In this document: positions 1 to 11,669 of the stretch, one piece after another
Numbering within the stretch: position 1 is the stretch's first letter
How the letters are laid out: the number at the start of each line of letters is the position of its first letter
Origin: Typhlomys cinereus
Taxonomy: Eukaryota > Chordata > Mammalia > Rodentia > Platacanthomyidae
Reading direction: 5' to 3'
DNA: 64,000 nt
Assembly (NCBI GenBank): GCA_023101885.1
Contig: JALPQD010000088.1
Coordinates: 717,501-781,500, forward strand
The notes under the pieces: model-generated
What the model saw: only the letters and a program-made list of their open reading frames with translations
The model's database searches: none
Told to the model about the DNA's origin: nothing
Translations under genes and position numbers: made by a program

Positions 1-1925
1 TTTTATCATAAATGATTCAGTGTGACTTCAGCATTGCTTATCAGTTAAATTTGATGTGGTTACATGCCTATTTCTACTTCCAGCAATCTCACACTGCCTT
101 TTTTGTCATGTATGTCTGAAAGTAAGCGATTGCATACTGAATTTCAGCCACAGGCAATTATAATAAGTTTTTTTTTATTTTAGCAATTTTCCCAGAACTG
201 ATAATCATATTCTTATTATTGCAATTAAATTCAAAATTTGTTATTCAGGTGAAAGGTGTTTGGGATTAGTATTCTTGTCTTTGCATCTTCAAAACAGAAA
301 ATATCAGCCAAATATGTAGCCACCAGCATAGCAGGATTTAAGAAGATCATATGAACGTATAATTAAGATTGTCAATTTATTACTACTTAACAGCAAGATT
401 TCATTGACATTAACAGAAGATAACATATAAATTCATAAATCTACTTTGAAATCATAACAGTTTCTATCAACAAAATAAAAATATGAAGAATTTATTGACG
501 ACAAGATGGAAATTAGACCAAATCTTTTTGATTAAGGATCTTGTACCTGTTTGTGTTAAAGGAGAGACCATGATAAATAATTGTATTACTTTTCAATAGA
601 GCATCAGAATAATTGAAGATTCCTGAATAGAGAACCTATGACGTCAGCAGTGAAACTAATGAGAGATTAGGAAAGATTTCTTTAAGTCTCTTGTTTTCTA
701 AATTATCCTTCCGTCTACTACTGTTTGCCTTTAGGATAAATCATGAGCAGAGCCAACCTATTCTATAATAAACTGAAACAGTATCTGAAGCGCCAAATCC
801 ACAAGTGGAGAAGTTGACTTGCCAGAGTTGTTAAGCCCAACGTGCTAACTGTGTGCTGACTGCAGCTCACTCCTTTTATGGATGGTGTAACATAGCCTGT
901 CAACGTGCTTATATTTCAGAACTGTTTTCTCATTTAAACTTTGTGGGAAAGACGCTGAGGGACAGAGGAGTGGATGAAGTTGGTCATTGGGTTGCCATGA
1001 AGAACTGGTATAAGAATTTCTCCTGCTAAGTCAGAATGCCAGATGTGAGAGAAGCCGTAGAAGCAAAAGAAAAAATAATTTTACTGATCATGTAATTAGC
1101 TATGTCCATGTGCTCGCTGAGGATGAATTGTGGAAGTACTCAGGAAAGGATTGTGTGAAATGTCAAGATTTAATTTTATTTCACATCACGATTCTGTTAT
1201 GCTAAGTAAAAATCTAAAGGCATATACTCCACAAATGATAAAGATATTCTTCTCAACTTGAAGGGTGATAGCTAAAAGAAAGAAAGTCAGTGGATACTAC
1301 CACCACACTGAAACATTTCTCACACCAATGATGCCATCTACTAACAAGTGTTTCTTAACAGCTGATCATAATCAAGACAAAATCTAAGTGGATAAAGAAA
1401 GAAATGAGTGCAGAATAAGAAATGGCATATAGAATAAACCAGAAGAATTCCAAGTTTATTCTGTTGAAAGTTTGGGTTGCACATACATTTTTCTGAATGT
1501 AATTATGTAAATAAAAAAGAAAGAAGTTTAGCATTGGGCTAGTACCATCTATACTCACAAGTTCTGTCTCCCATCTCCTTGTCAGTAATGATGCTTTCTG
1601 GATTGGCTGACATAATCCAAATCGAACTATGATTTTTACTAGGAGACATGAATTTACCATGAAGAATTTGACTGATGTAGGAAAAAGGATTAAAAGCCTG
1701 GAACAATGGAAATGTATCATGAATGTAAGATGTTCACCCTCTCTCAGGTCCCCTGAACAGTTACATACTCTCCTTTCTTACTAATCAGTTGAAACAATTG
1801 GTTCAAAACTTTCAAGTAGAGTTCTTTTCATTATCCTCTACAGAACAGGAATGTTTACATGATATGTGAGAATTGACATTACCTTGGGTAGAAGAAATCC
1901 AAGAATTTGTCCCTATGTTCTATCA
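1..1925. other. Unassigned AT-rich intergenic DNA
   Basis: No coding region or repeat that I can name. Open frames here are short and do not resemble known proteins. A pyrimidine-rich stretch followed by TTTAG and an ATG lies near 715-745 (see findings) but there is no matching donor that would make a convincing exon. Confidence 0.5.
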
Positions 1926-1929
1926 GTTC

Positions 1930-2285
1930 AATACATGTCTTTGTTTACTTGTACTGCTGTAACATAACATTACAGATTGAGTGAATTTAAGTTATCTGTT
2001 ATATTGATATATTTCTTACAGTTCTGGAGACCTGGAAATTTAAGGTCAAGGGGTCTAAATCTAGTTAGGGACTTCATGTTGCCTCATCTCACAGTGCAAG
2101 GCAGAGAAGCAAAAACAGGGGGCAGAACTTGCTTTTGCAGTTTTTGCAATAATATAGAATAATAATCCACACACGAAGCTAGAGCTCTTATGAGCCAACC
2201 AAATTTTAAGGCCTTAGCTTTCAATACTACTTTGGGTGCTAAAATTTGGAGCACATACTCTTTGGGGGACACATTCAAACCATGG
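1930..2285 (+). repeat. Ancient mammal-wide interspersed repeat, family not determined
   Basis: The stretch carries the order of words typical of a widely dispersed mammalian repeat: a CTGCTGTAACA-like head, TTTCTTACAGTTCTGGAGACC, AAGGTCAAGGGG, CTCTTATGAGCC, and a tail GGGGGACACATTCAAACC. I recognise the pattern but cannot give the family name with confidence (old LTR or DNA transposon fossil). It is highly diverged, so it predates the rodent-specific insertions. Short open frames on both strands here are by-products of the repeat. Confidence 0.5.
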
Positions 2286-2289
2286 AAAT

Positions 2290-3665
2290 GTGTTAAGACA
2301 GAACACAGTCATTATACATGTGAGTGTGAGAGTATTGTGTAGGGATTATAGATCCACACATGTCTTGTAAATAAGAGATCTTTCTTCTTTTCTGGTGATG
2401 ATTTTCCAAAAAGAAATCACAAGAAAATAATCCCATGATCTTAGGGGGTGAGACTGCTATTTGTGAGTATATGGTATGAAATTCTGAAAACTACAGAGGA
2501 AAAATAAATAACTTGCTTACGAAGTTCTGATATGCATAGAGAGGCAGAACTTGGATTATGACTGGATAAGGGCAGGTCTATAGTTTTTGGTAATTTAAAT
2601 TATTTGGTTTCATGAATGCCCATGCACACACTAATACAGGCTATCTTATTAAAATTAATTGCCCCCCAATAGAATTACATAAAAACGAGAGGGAAATTTG
2701 TTGGGAAGAAGATAATTTTCAGTGGGAGAAGTGAGATGAGGTAGAATAATATGGGAGAAAAGTGCATTCATATGTGTGTATACATACACATGCAATTAGT
2801 TGAAAAACTAAATGCTTTATGATTTGATTTGATTTGGACTAGATAAATCTTAGAAAAGATTGTAATAAATTTGGGTGGCAATAAACGCTTAGAACATTAT
2901 CATTTCCCACTAACTAGAATGAATTTACCCCAAACAAGTCTAATTCTCTTCTAGTCTTTTTCTAACGCTCTGCTTCATCTATGTGATAGCATTTCAAAGT
3001 CACAGGTGTAATCAAAGTATAATGAATGAGAAAAAACTGAACATACATAGTGTGCTGAGTCCATGCTAAGCACTGTCTTCCTATTTCTTATTGCCAAGAA
3101 CATTGGGTTCTACAGTAAGTTATGCTTGATTAGGGATTGAAGAATTTTTTACTCAAGATTTTTCTTCCACATTAACATTTTCAGGGTCCATTTTGTTTGA
3201 AATACTAGTATATTGTTCTCAAAAAATTTTAAAGCAGCTGTTCTAAAATGAAATTAGCCATGACCATTAACTAATTAATCATTATTGTCATTCGCAAGTT
3301 CACCTAAGAACACTGTGCTTCCTATTCATATATCTACAGTATGCATTTCTTCAGAATAAAACAAAACTTAGGTAATAGTTCAAGGTTTCAAGTTAAGGGA
3401 AAACAAATGTGTGATTAAGGTGCTTTGTTAGTTTTTAGTTCTTCGTTGAGTTCTCATTATTCTTCTACCATTTGAAAAAGATCACATTTAAATTGGCTTA
3501 CTTAAGGATTTAAAACATATGCTTCTATATTTGAAATTTACAATGGCACACAGACTAGAGAAAGTATGAAAGGGTGAGACAGGAAACCATTGATTTGATT
3601 TTGTTAAGTTGCTAATATCATGATCTATTTATCATGATGGAGAAGTAGTGAAACTTTAAATACAA
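2290..3665. other. Unassigned AT-rich intergenic DNA
   Basis: Nothing recognisable beyond local AT-richness and short T or A runs. Confidence 0.5.
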
Positions 3666-3671
3666 ACTGAT

Positions 3672-3970
3672 GAACTGGAGAAATGGCTCAGTGGTTAAAG
3701 CACTTGCTGCTGCATATGCCAAAGTATCAGAATTCAGATCCATAGATTCCATTAAAAATGCAAGTTGGTATGTAATTCTGCCTGCAATTCCAACCTCAGA
3801 AGAGAGAGATTGGGATTTCTCAGAGTTATTGTCCCTATTAGTAAGTTTAATTTGAGTAGAGTCTATGTCGCTAAACAAGTAAGATAGAACAATGACAAAG
3901 GATGATTCCCGCTATCAACTTTGGGTGTAACGTGCACAGTTACACACATGCACAATAAAATAGAGAAAGA
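3672..3970 (+). repeat. tRNA-derived rodent SINE, old copy
   Basis: Starts with ACTGGAGAAATGGCTCAGTGG, which contains a Pol III A-box-like motif (TGGCTCAGTGG), followed by TTAAAGCACTTGCTGCTG and a degenerate B-box region (TTCAGATCC). It ends with GTTACACACATGCACAATAAAATAGAG, the CA-rich then A-rich tail seen in the younger copies at 47750 and 49237. Roughly 300 bp, strongly diverged. SINEs of this kind are mobilised by L1 proteins and encode nothing, so the open frames across it are not genes. Confidence 0.7.
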
Positions 3971-4238
3971 AAAAAACCTAAATTGTTGCCTACCAGTGGA
4001 AGGGTCCTCTCCCTGAATTCCTGTGAAGGACACCATTGAAGAGTATAGATAGAAACGGTGCTGAAAGAACAATGTTTAGAAATAAGGTTTCTTTGTGTTC
4101 ATTCATGTTCCAATTAATCTAATTGATGTATGCACTGAATGACTTAAAATACACTGTTATAATAGTAGCAAATATGCATTATTAATGCACCAAGAATTGC
4201 TAGACAATATTGTGAAAGCATGTATCTCTGTGGTTTAT

Positions 4239-4492
4239 AAGGACATTTTTATTTTTTTAATCTCATCTATTTTTATATTATTTATTTTTTTATTTATTTA
4301 TTTTTTTCCAATCATACAAGCTAATAAGTACCCTGGTCCCTTCCCTCCCTCCCTCCACCACTCTCCAGACCCCCTTGCACCCTCCCTCCTTTTCCCCCTT
4401 CCTTTCATCATCCTCCTTCCTTTTCTCCTAGTATCTCCCCTTCCTCCTTCCATTTCCTGAAGCATCCTTTAGTGTGAATGAAGGACATTTTT
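4239..4492 (-). mobile_element. Short L1 3' end, reversed, with 12-bp target-site duplication
   Basis: The minus strand reads as the last 230 bp of an L1 3' UTR: CATTCACACTAAAGGATGC, then the G/A-rich purine tract (seen on the plus strand as CCCTTCCCTCCCTCCCTCC), then the terminal segment ending in TTAGCTTGTATGATTGG and an A-rich tail. The words AAGGACATTTTT at 4239-4250 and 4481-4492 match exactly and flank it, so this is a discrete severely 5'-truncated insertion at 4251-4480. The end resembles the older L1 subfamily at 12685-13117 more than copies A-D. Confidence 0.75.
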
Positions 4493-5855
4493 TAAGTTGA
4501 CTGTGATTGACAAGTGATTTCTACAGAAATGGCTGAGTTGTAACAATGGAAAATGTAAGCAACAGAACACTAAATATTGTGAAGAAACATACTATCTTAA
4601 GATAAAAAGCTATATTATTTCCATCAGTGCCAGGATGTGGTTTTCTGATTTTATATTTACTACAAAGCTCTCTAATAGAGACCAAACAACAAATTTGAGG
4701 AGAATTTTCAGAAGACAAGATTTTTTCAGCTTTTATTTATTATTTTCCTTCTAAAGAAAGTCAGACTGACTCTGAACTGGATCCTGAAATAAATGAGAGC
4801 CAAAGTTACAAGTTTCCTCTTTTCTATTTCTCACATCTGTGAGTGAGTACTTGTGCTTTGCTGGGATGAAGTATACTCACAGTTGTAAGAGAAAAATATG
4901 CAACTCTGTCTACTCTGAATCATTGATAATGCCAATGCTACCATTCCGATTTCTTTCTGTTATTTGCAAGATGGTAAAGATAAGGATCTTTTCACTAAAA
5001 ATCCCTTGCCCTGAGATATTCAGAATGATGGTTTGGGAGTAAGCTCTGCTCACAACTGAACAATGCACAGAGTCTCACTCTTTCTCTACAGAACATTATT
5101 GTACAGTTGCCCTTATAATTCTGAAGGAGAGCCTCCACTGAAAATTCTTGCAATAATAAAACATGTATTGACTGTGTACTATGACAGAAAACATGCTAAT
5201 TTATTGCAAAACTGACTCTGTTAAGTCTTCATACTAAGTCAAGTATTTGAAGGTTAACAAAATGAGCCTCCAAAATTTTCATACACAGAATAGTAATTTT
5301 GCTTTCTTCTATTTTTTTTATTCCACTCATACATAAAGAAGCATTTTAGAACTAAGTAAAGTACTGTGAACCATGGGTTGGAAGCCTTCTGTTTTACATT
5401 TTAGATGTATAAAGGGTGTGCATTGACTTGGGTAAGGTGGGTGCATCACATTTTTAAGGTCCTCATTTTGCTCAGAATAATGTAGTTCAATTGGCAAATA
5501 GGTTAAAGTAAGAGAATTAACCTAACAAATGGATCCTTCCCTGTACTACCCCCAGTAACAATCATCATTTTGTGTTATAAATTTTACAATCTCCTTTCAC
5601 TCAAGGGATCAATGTTTAGGCAAAGCAGAGGCACCAAACTTGTCATTGATTTTTTAGCTCTTCCCAAACAAGGATAATTGATATCCCACATTGCTTATAT
5701 ACATTCATATATTCTTATGTTTCATTACATGTGTTTGTGTGGAATTATATGTCTTTAATTTGAAAGTGTATGTAAATGTTTTATTTTTGTGCCATTTTTT
5801 TCTTTTTCACTAGAATTAGAATTCCTAAAGTTTCTCATGGTTTTAGATATGGCCA
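4493..5855. other. Unassigned AT-rich intergenic DNA
   Basis: No gene or repeat that I can name. Confidence 0.5.
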
Positions 5856-5859
5856 ACAT

Positions 5860-6670
5860 TCTTTTTTTCCTTTTCTATTATAAATTATTTTCTATTATAA
5901 ATAGTAACATACTTTATCCATTCCCTTGCTGGAAGGAATATCATCAACACAGTCTCTTGCCTTTAAACAGAATTGCATAAATATCCTTGGACATATGTTC
6001 AAAATGTCTCTAGGGAAAGTAAGATTAGCAGAATTGCTTCATCACAAATGAGATGCTTAATAATTTTATATATCCATACATATATATAAGTATGTGTGTG
6101 TTTGTCAGTTATTTTCCAATCATGGTGTTAACTGGCTATATCCCCAACAGTAATATAAAATAGTCCCAATTTTCATTTTTCACTGGTAATACTTATTAGA
6201 TAGATTAATTGCTCACAGTATTGTATATACAAGTTAGCAGCATTTATTGAGGTTTTTACTTTCATGATTAAGAAGTAGGTTGTAAATTCAGTATTCTTTC
6301 TATAAGTCGAATATTTACATATATGATGCATTTCTTTTTACTGAGTTATTTATTTCTACTTTCATTTTTATATTCAGTTTACAAATCATTTGTGTATTGT
6401 ATATCTGACTTGACTCTCTCTTCATTTTATGTGCAGTAATCTTTGTCAAATAGAAATGTTGATTTTTAAATGCAAACGCTGCCAAACTTTCATGCAGTGG
6501 TGGGCAACAAACCCAGGTCTTGCATGCTATGCAGGTGTTCTAAACACTGAACCTCAGTCCAGTGCCATAAAATATTAATGAAAGGATTTTTCCCTTGTCA
6601 AACCTTATCTACCATTAACCTCCATTCTCATATTTTTAAGGTTTGTTGATAAATTCACTTACTCCATTCT
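5860..6670 (-). mobile_element. Ancient L1 (L1M-like) ORF2 relic, interrupted by an ID element
   Basis: Read on the plus strand this has the word order of a reversed mammalian L1 ORF2 region: ATATCCTTGGACATATGTTC, CTCTAGGGAAAGTAAGATTAGCAG, AGAATTGCTTCATC, CCCCAACAGTAATATAAA, TTTATTGAGGTTTTTACTTTC. Divergence is far greater than in copies A-D and no frame remains open. An ID-like SINE sits inside at about 6495-6564. Assignment to an L1M/HAL1-age family is from recalled consensus and needs a repeat library. Confidence 0.45.
6495..6564 (-). repeat. ID-like SINE (tRNA-Ala/BC1-derived), reversed
   Basis: The reverse complement reads GGCACTGGACTGAGGTTCAG, then GTTTAGAACACCTGCATAGC, ATGCAAGACCTGGGTTTG, the ID layout of A box, anticodon-loop region (TAGCATGCAAG) and B box (CTGGGTTTG). 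It is diverged and lies within the older L1 relic. Confidence 0.6.
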
Positions 6671-6689
6671 TTTATTTCTTGTTGGGCTT

Positions 6690-7150
6690 TTTTAATTGTA
6701 TAATTGACTCTTGCTGCAGTTAGCCTGCATTGTTGCTCATAAAATCACAACCAAATAGCTTATAGGGGAACAAGGAATTTTAGTCTTGGATTACAATAGT
6801 TTGGTTGTAGTTCCATGTCCAGCTTGGTGGGAAAGCCCACATCAACAGGGAACTGGCCATGCCATATCTGCATAATGGTTGAGAGAGTGACATTCTCAAC
6901 TTGCCAGACCAGTATATCTGGCCAACTATATAGAAGGATCCAGCTTCCCTAACCAACTCCCTCCATCTTACCCACCTGTCTAGGGATTAATCCCATTCAC
7001 TATGGGCTGGGCATTCCTCATCAACCTGACAGTCTCCTGCAAGCCTGATCATGAGACTCCACTCAACTAAGTCTCTACAAATGTGTCCAAAGCTGGAGCC
7101 CTCAACCACCAAGTTGATAGCTCTATCTCACTGTGACAACCCTATACATT
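6690..7150. repeat. Dispersed repeat, copy 1 of a family also at 46110-46560
   Basis: Shares a long series of words in the same order with 46110-46560: AAATAGCTTA..GGGAACAAG, AACTTGCCAG.CCA, TATCTG.CCAA, CCATCTTA..CACCT..CTAG, CCTCATCAA, TCTTTACAAATGTG or CTCTACAAATGTG, and a closing ATCT.ACTGTGA / ATCTAACTATGA. The family is unknown to me; size about 450 bp. No coding content. Ends just before the stretch that leads into L1 copy A. Confidence 0.6.
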
Positions 7151-7273
7151 AAAAATTAAATTAGCCTTTTCAAAGTATCAATGTGTAGTACTCTGTCTCT
7201 CCTTTTCTTCTCTCAATGACTTCTTACTTTCTGGCTCTTAAATGTTTGTGTTCTTACCCTGAAGAAGACCAAC

Positions 7274-7812
7274 ATGCGTATTCATGGAATACCAGAGCAA
7301 GAATCTCAAAATACCATTCCTGAGGAAATTTTTCAAACAATCATGAAGGAAAACTTTCTTCATCTAAAAAAAGACAGGCCCATCCATATACAAGAGGCAT
7401 TCTGCACCCCAAACAGATATGACCAAAACAGAAGCTTGCCACGGCAAATAATAGTCAAAACACTCCACATTCAAGATAAAGAAATGGTGCTGAGAGCTTC
7501 AAGGGAGAAAAAACAAGTCACTTTTAAAGGTAAACCTATTAAAATAACAAATGACTTCGAGTCGAAACAGTAAAAGCAAGAAGAGCTTGGAGAGACATAC
7601 TTCAAGTATTGAATGAGCAAAAATGTCAACCCAGGCTGATTTACCCTGCAAAACTATCAGTAATGATCGAGGGAGAAAGAAAAATCTTCCAGCATAAAGA
7701 CAACTTGAAGGGATACATGTCCACCAAACCAGGCCTTCAAAAAATGCTAGAAATGATACTCAAGCTTGAAGAAAAAAACAGGCATATCCGGGAGAACAGA
7801 AGGGAAGTATAA
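7274..7812 (+). pseudogene. L1 copy A ORF1 remnant (RNA-binding half)
   Basis: L1 ORF1p is a trimeric RNA chaperone that coats L1 RNA. Only its carboxy-terminal half survives here, beginning in the RRM (NMRIHGIPEQESQN) and running through RASREKKQVTFKGK to the C-terminal domain (QPRLIYPAKLSVMIEGERKI) and a stop at 7812. Loss of one base at about 7558 (ACTTCGAGTCG against ACTTCTCAGTCG in copy B) splits it into two frames. The amino-terminal coiled coil was never copied because the insertion is 5'-truncated. Unlike copy B it retains the lysine/glutamate-rich ORF1 tail of about 29 residues after GYMS. Confidence 0.88.
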
Positions 7813-7864
7813 CAGCATTAAAAGCAAAGCACTATACTTAAAAAACTAAAAAACATAATAACTG

Positions 7865-10800
7865 TTGGAATTAAAAGTAGTTTCTCCATTATAACACTAA
7901 ATGTTAATGGAATTAACTCACCGATCAAGAGACACAGATTACAAATTTGGATTAAAAATCACAACCCATCATCAATCTGCTGCCTTCAGGAAACCCATCT
8001 CACCACAAAAGATAGGCACACCCTAAAAATAAAAGGCTGGTCAACAATTCTAAAAGCTAATGGAAGCAGAAAACAGGCAGGAGTAGCCATTATGCTATCG
8101 GACAAAGTGGACTTCAAACCAAAGAAATCATAAGAGACACAGATGGATACTACATTTTAGTCACAGGTACAATTCACCAGGAAGACTTTACAATACTGAA
8201 CATATATGCACCCAACACGGCCCCTCCCACATTCATTAAGCAAACCCTACAATGTCTAAAGCGAGAAATCAATCCCAAAATGATAATTCTTAGGGGTTTC
8301 AATACTGCCCTCTCATCAAGGGATAGATCTACAGGTAAAAAACTTAACAGAGACTCTTTGGAGCTTAACCAAACCCTTACTGAAACGGACCTTACAGATC
8401 TCTATCGTACTTTTCATCCACGCACCAAAGAATACACATTTTTTTCAGCAGCACACGGAACTTTCTCCAAAATAGATCACATATTGGGCCACAAAATGAA
8501 TCTACATATATACAGGAATGTTGAAATTCTAGCCTGCACCTTATCAGACCACATGGCTTAAAGCTTGACATCCACAACACAACAAGCAACAGAAAATACA
8601 CTAACTCCTGGAAACTTAACACTATGATGCTGAATGAGAATTGGATTCAGGAAGAAATTAAAAAGGAAATTCAAGATTTCCTGAAAGTGAACGATAATGA
8701 AAATACAACTTACCAAAATATCTGGGACACAATGAAAGCTGTCCTAAGAGGTAAGTTCATAGCTCTTAATGCCTACATCAAAAAAATGGAAACATCAGAA
8801 ATAAATAAATTAACAATACAGCTAAAAGCTTTAGAGACACTAGAGCAATCTGATCCCAAAAGCAGTAGACGAGAGGAGATTAGCAAAATAAGGGGAGAAA
8901 TGTCTGAAATCGAGATTAGGAAAACGATAGAGAAAATCAACCAGTCAAAAAGCTGGTTTTTTGAAAAAATCAATAGATGGATACACCCCTAGCTAAATTA
9001 ACCAAAAGCAAGAGAGAGAAAACCCAAATTAACAAAATTAGAAATGAAGATGGAGTTATCACTACTGATACCCAAGAAATCCAAAGAATTATAACGTCAT
9101 ATTTCAAAAACTCATACTCTGTGAAATTTGACAACACAAAAGAGATGGATGAATTTCGAAGTAAACACAACTTACCTAAATGGAATCAGGAAGTTCTGAA
9201 TTATTAGGAAATTGAGAAAGTAATCTCAAATCTTGCAACCAAAAAATGTCCTGACCAGATGGATTCAGCACAGAGTTCTACCATACATTAAGGAGCTAAT
9301 AGCACCAATACTCCTTAAACTGTTCCACCAAATAGCAAAGGAAGGAAAACTACCAAATTCCTTCTATGAAGCTAATATCATCTTAATCCCAAAACCTAAT
9401 AAAGATACACTTACAAAAGAAAACTATAGGCAAATCTCTATGATGAACACAGATGCAAAGATTCTCAACAAAGTCTTAGCAAATTGTATTCAAAAACATA
9501 TCAAAATGATCATTCATGGGGATCAAACAGGTTTTATCCCAGGCACACGAGGTTGGTTCAACATACGCCAATCAATAAATGTAATTCATCATGTAAACCA
9601 GTCCAAAGTCCAAGACCACATGATACTCTCAATAGATGCAGAAAAAGTTTTTGACAAGATCCAACAGCCCTTTATGAGCCCTTTATGATCAAAACCCTAG
9701 AGAAGGTTGGAATGGAAGGAACCTTTATCAATATAATAAAAGCTGTATACAACAAGCCCACAGCAAGGATTATACTCAATGGGGAAAAACTTGAAGCATT
9801 CCCACTTCGATCAGGAACTAGACAAGGCTATCCACTGTCACCACTTCTTTTTAATATTGTACTTGAAGTCTTAGCTGAAGCCATAAGAGAAGAAAGGGAC
9901 ATAACAGGGATTTGAATCCGCAAGGAAGAAGTCAAGATATCTCTATTTGCAAATGACATGATCCTATACCTGAGTGATCGCAAAAACTCCACCAGGAAGC
10001 TCCTGGAACTAATTGAGAAGTTCAGCAGGGTGGCAGGATACAAAATAAATGTACAAAAATCAGTGGCTTTCCTATATGCCCAGAATGAAAGAAGTGAAAA
10101 AGCCCTGAGAGACTCAATCTCATTTACAATAGCCCCTAAAAAAATGAAATACCTTGGTATAAACCTAACCAGGGAGGAAAAGACCTTTACAATGAAAACT
10201 TTAAAACCCTAAAGAAAGAAATTACAGAAGACACCAGAAGGTGGAAAGACCTCCCTTGTTCCTGGATTGGCAGTATCAGCACCATAAAAATGACCATCCT
10301 ACCAAAGGCAATATACAAATTCAATGCTATACCAATTAAAATCCCAAAGCAATTCTTTAAAGAAGTTGACCAAACAATCTCAAAATTCATATGGAGGCAC
10401 AAAAGACCCAGGATAGCAAAGACAATCCTGAGTAACAAAAACACTGCTGGAGGTATTACCATACCAAACCTTAGTCTATACTACAAATCCATAGTTATAA
10501 AAACAGCCTGGTACTAGCTCCAAAATAGACACACAGATCAATTGTTAAGGATTGAAGACCCAGATATAAGCCCACAAAACTACAGCCATTTGGTCTTTGA
10601 CAAAGGGGCCCAAAAATCCAATGGAAAAAGAACAGTATCTTCAACAAATGGTGCTGGCAAAACTGGATCTCCACATGCAGAAGATTAAAACTGGACCCAT
10701 ACTTGTCACCATGTACAAGACTTAATTCCAAATGGATCAAGGACCTTGATATAAGGCCAGAGACTATAAACACCATAGTTGAAAGGATAGGGAACTCCCT

Positions 10801-11669
10801 TGAGCTGATTGGGCTAGGCCAACAGTTCCTAAACAGACATCCAATGGCACAGTCACTGCTACCAACTCTCAACAGTTGGGATCTTGTGAAATTAAAGAGC
10901 TTCTGTTCAGATAAAGAGATTGTAAGAGGAGCTCAAAGGCAACCCACAGAATGGGAGAAAATCTTCACTAACCACATATCTGATAGAGCTCTACTATCCA
11001 GAGTGCACAAAGAACTTCAAAAACTAAACACCAAGGAAACCAATGGCCCAATTAAAAAATGGGCCTTGGAACTTAAAAGAAACTTTACCAGAGATGAAAT
11101 TCAAATGTCTAACAAACATCTTAAAAAATGCTCCACTTTGTTATCCATCAGGGAAATGCAAATCAAAACCTCCCTGAGATATCATCTCACTCCTGTCAGG
11201 ATGGCAAAAATCCACAATACAAACAACAATAAATGTTGGAGAGAATGTGGAGAGAGGGGAACTCTGCTACATTGCTGGTGGGAATGTAGGCTCATACAGC
11301 CACTCTGGCGAGCCGTCTGGAGATTCTTAAAGAACTAATGATTGAAATGTCATATGACTCTACTATTCCACTTTTGGGAATAAATGCCCATGCAGCAGAG
11401 GTTCACCTCGATGGCACAAGTGAGACCATGTTCATAGCAGCACTGTTTACAATAGCAAAGTCATGGAATCAACCCAAATGTCCAACAGTTGACGAGTGGA
11501 TAAGAAAAGGTGGTACATCTATACAATGGAGTACTACTCAGCCATCAAAAATGATGAATTACTGGAATTTGTGGGGAAATAGATATCATTAGAAACAATT
11601 ATATTAAGTGAAGTATCCCAGACCCAGAAAATTAAGCACCATATGTACTCCCTAATAGGTGGCTCCTAG
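7865..11669 (+). pseudogene. L1 copy A ORF2 pseudogene (endonuclease, reverse transcriptase, Cys-rich)
   Basis: ORF2p nicks the target and reverse-transcribes L1 RNA. Domain order is visible across broken frames: apurinic-type endonuclease (TLNVNGINSPIKRHR, QETHL), reverse transcriptase ([50 protein letters not shown]), and the C-terminal zinc-knuckle-like [18 protein letters not shown]; the stop is at 11667-11669. The usual ATG of ORF2 is missing (ACTG where B has ATG). Catalytic positions are damaged: GDFN of the endonuclease reads RGFN, and FADD of the reverse transcriptase reads FAND at 9946-9957. Stops include TGA at 9913 and TAG at 10515, plus numerous indels. One frameshift, in the A-run at 10612-10616, is shared with copy B. 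Confidence 0.92.

Noticed and set aside
1355..1720. 121-codon reverse-strand frame rich in Phe/Ile/Leu.
   Set aside because: Composition reflects AT-rich DNA; no protein-like motif or gene structure.
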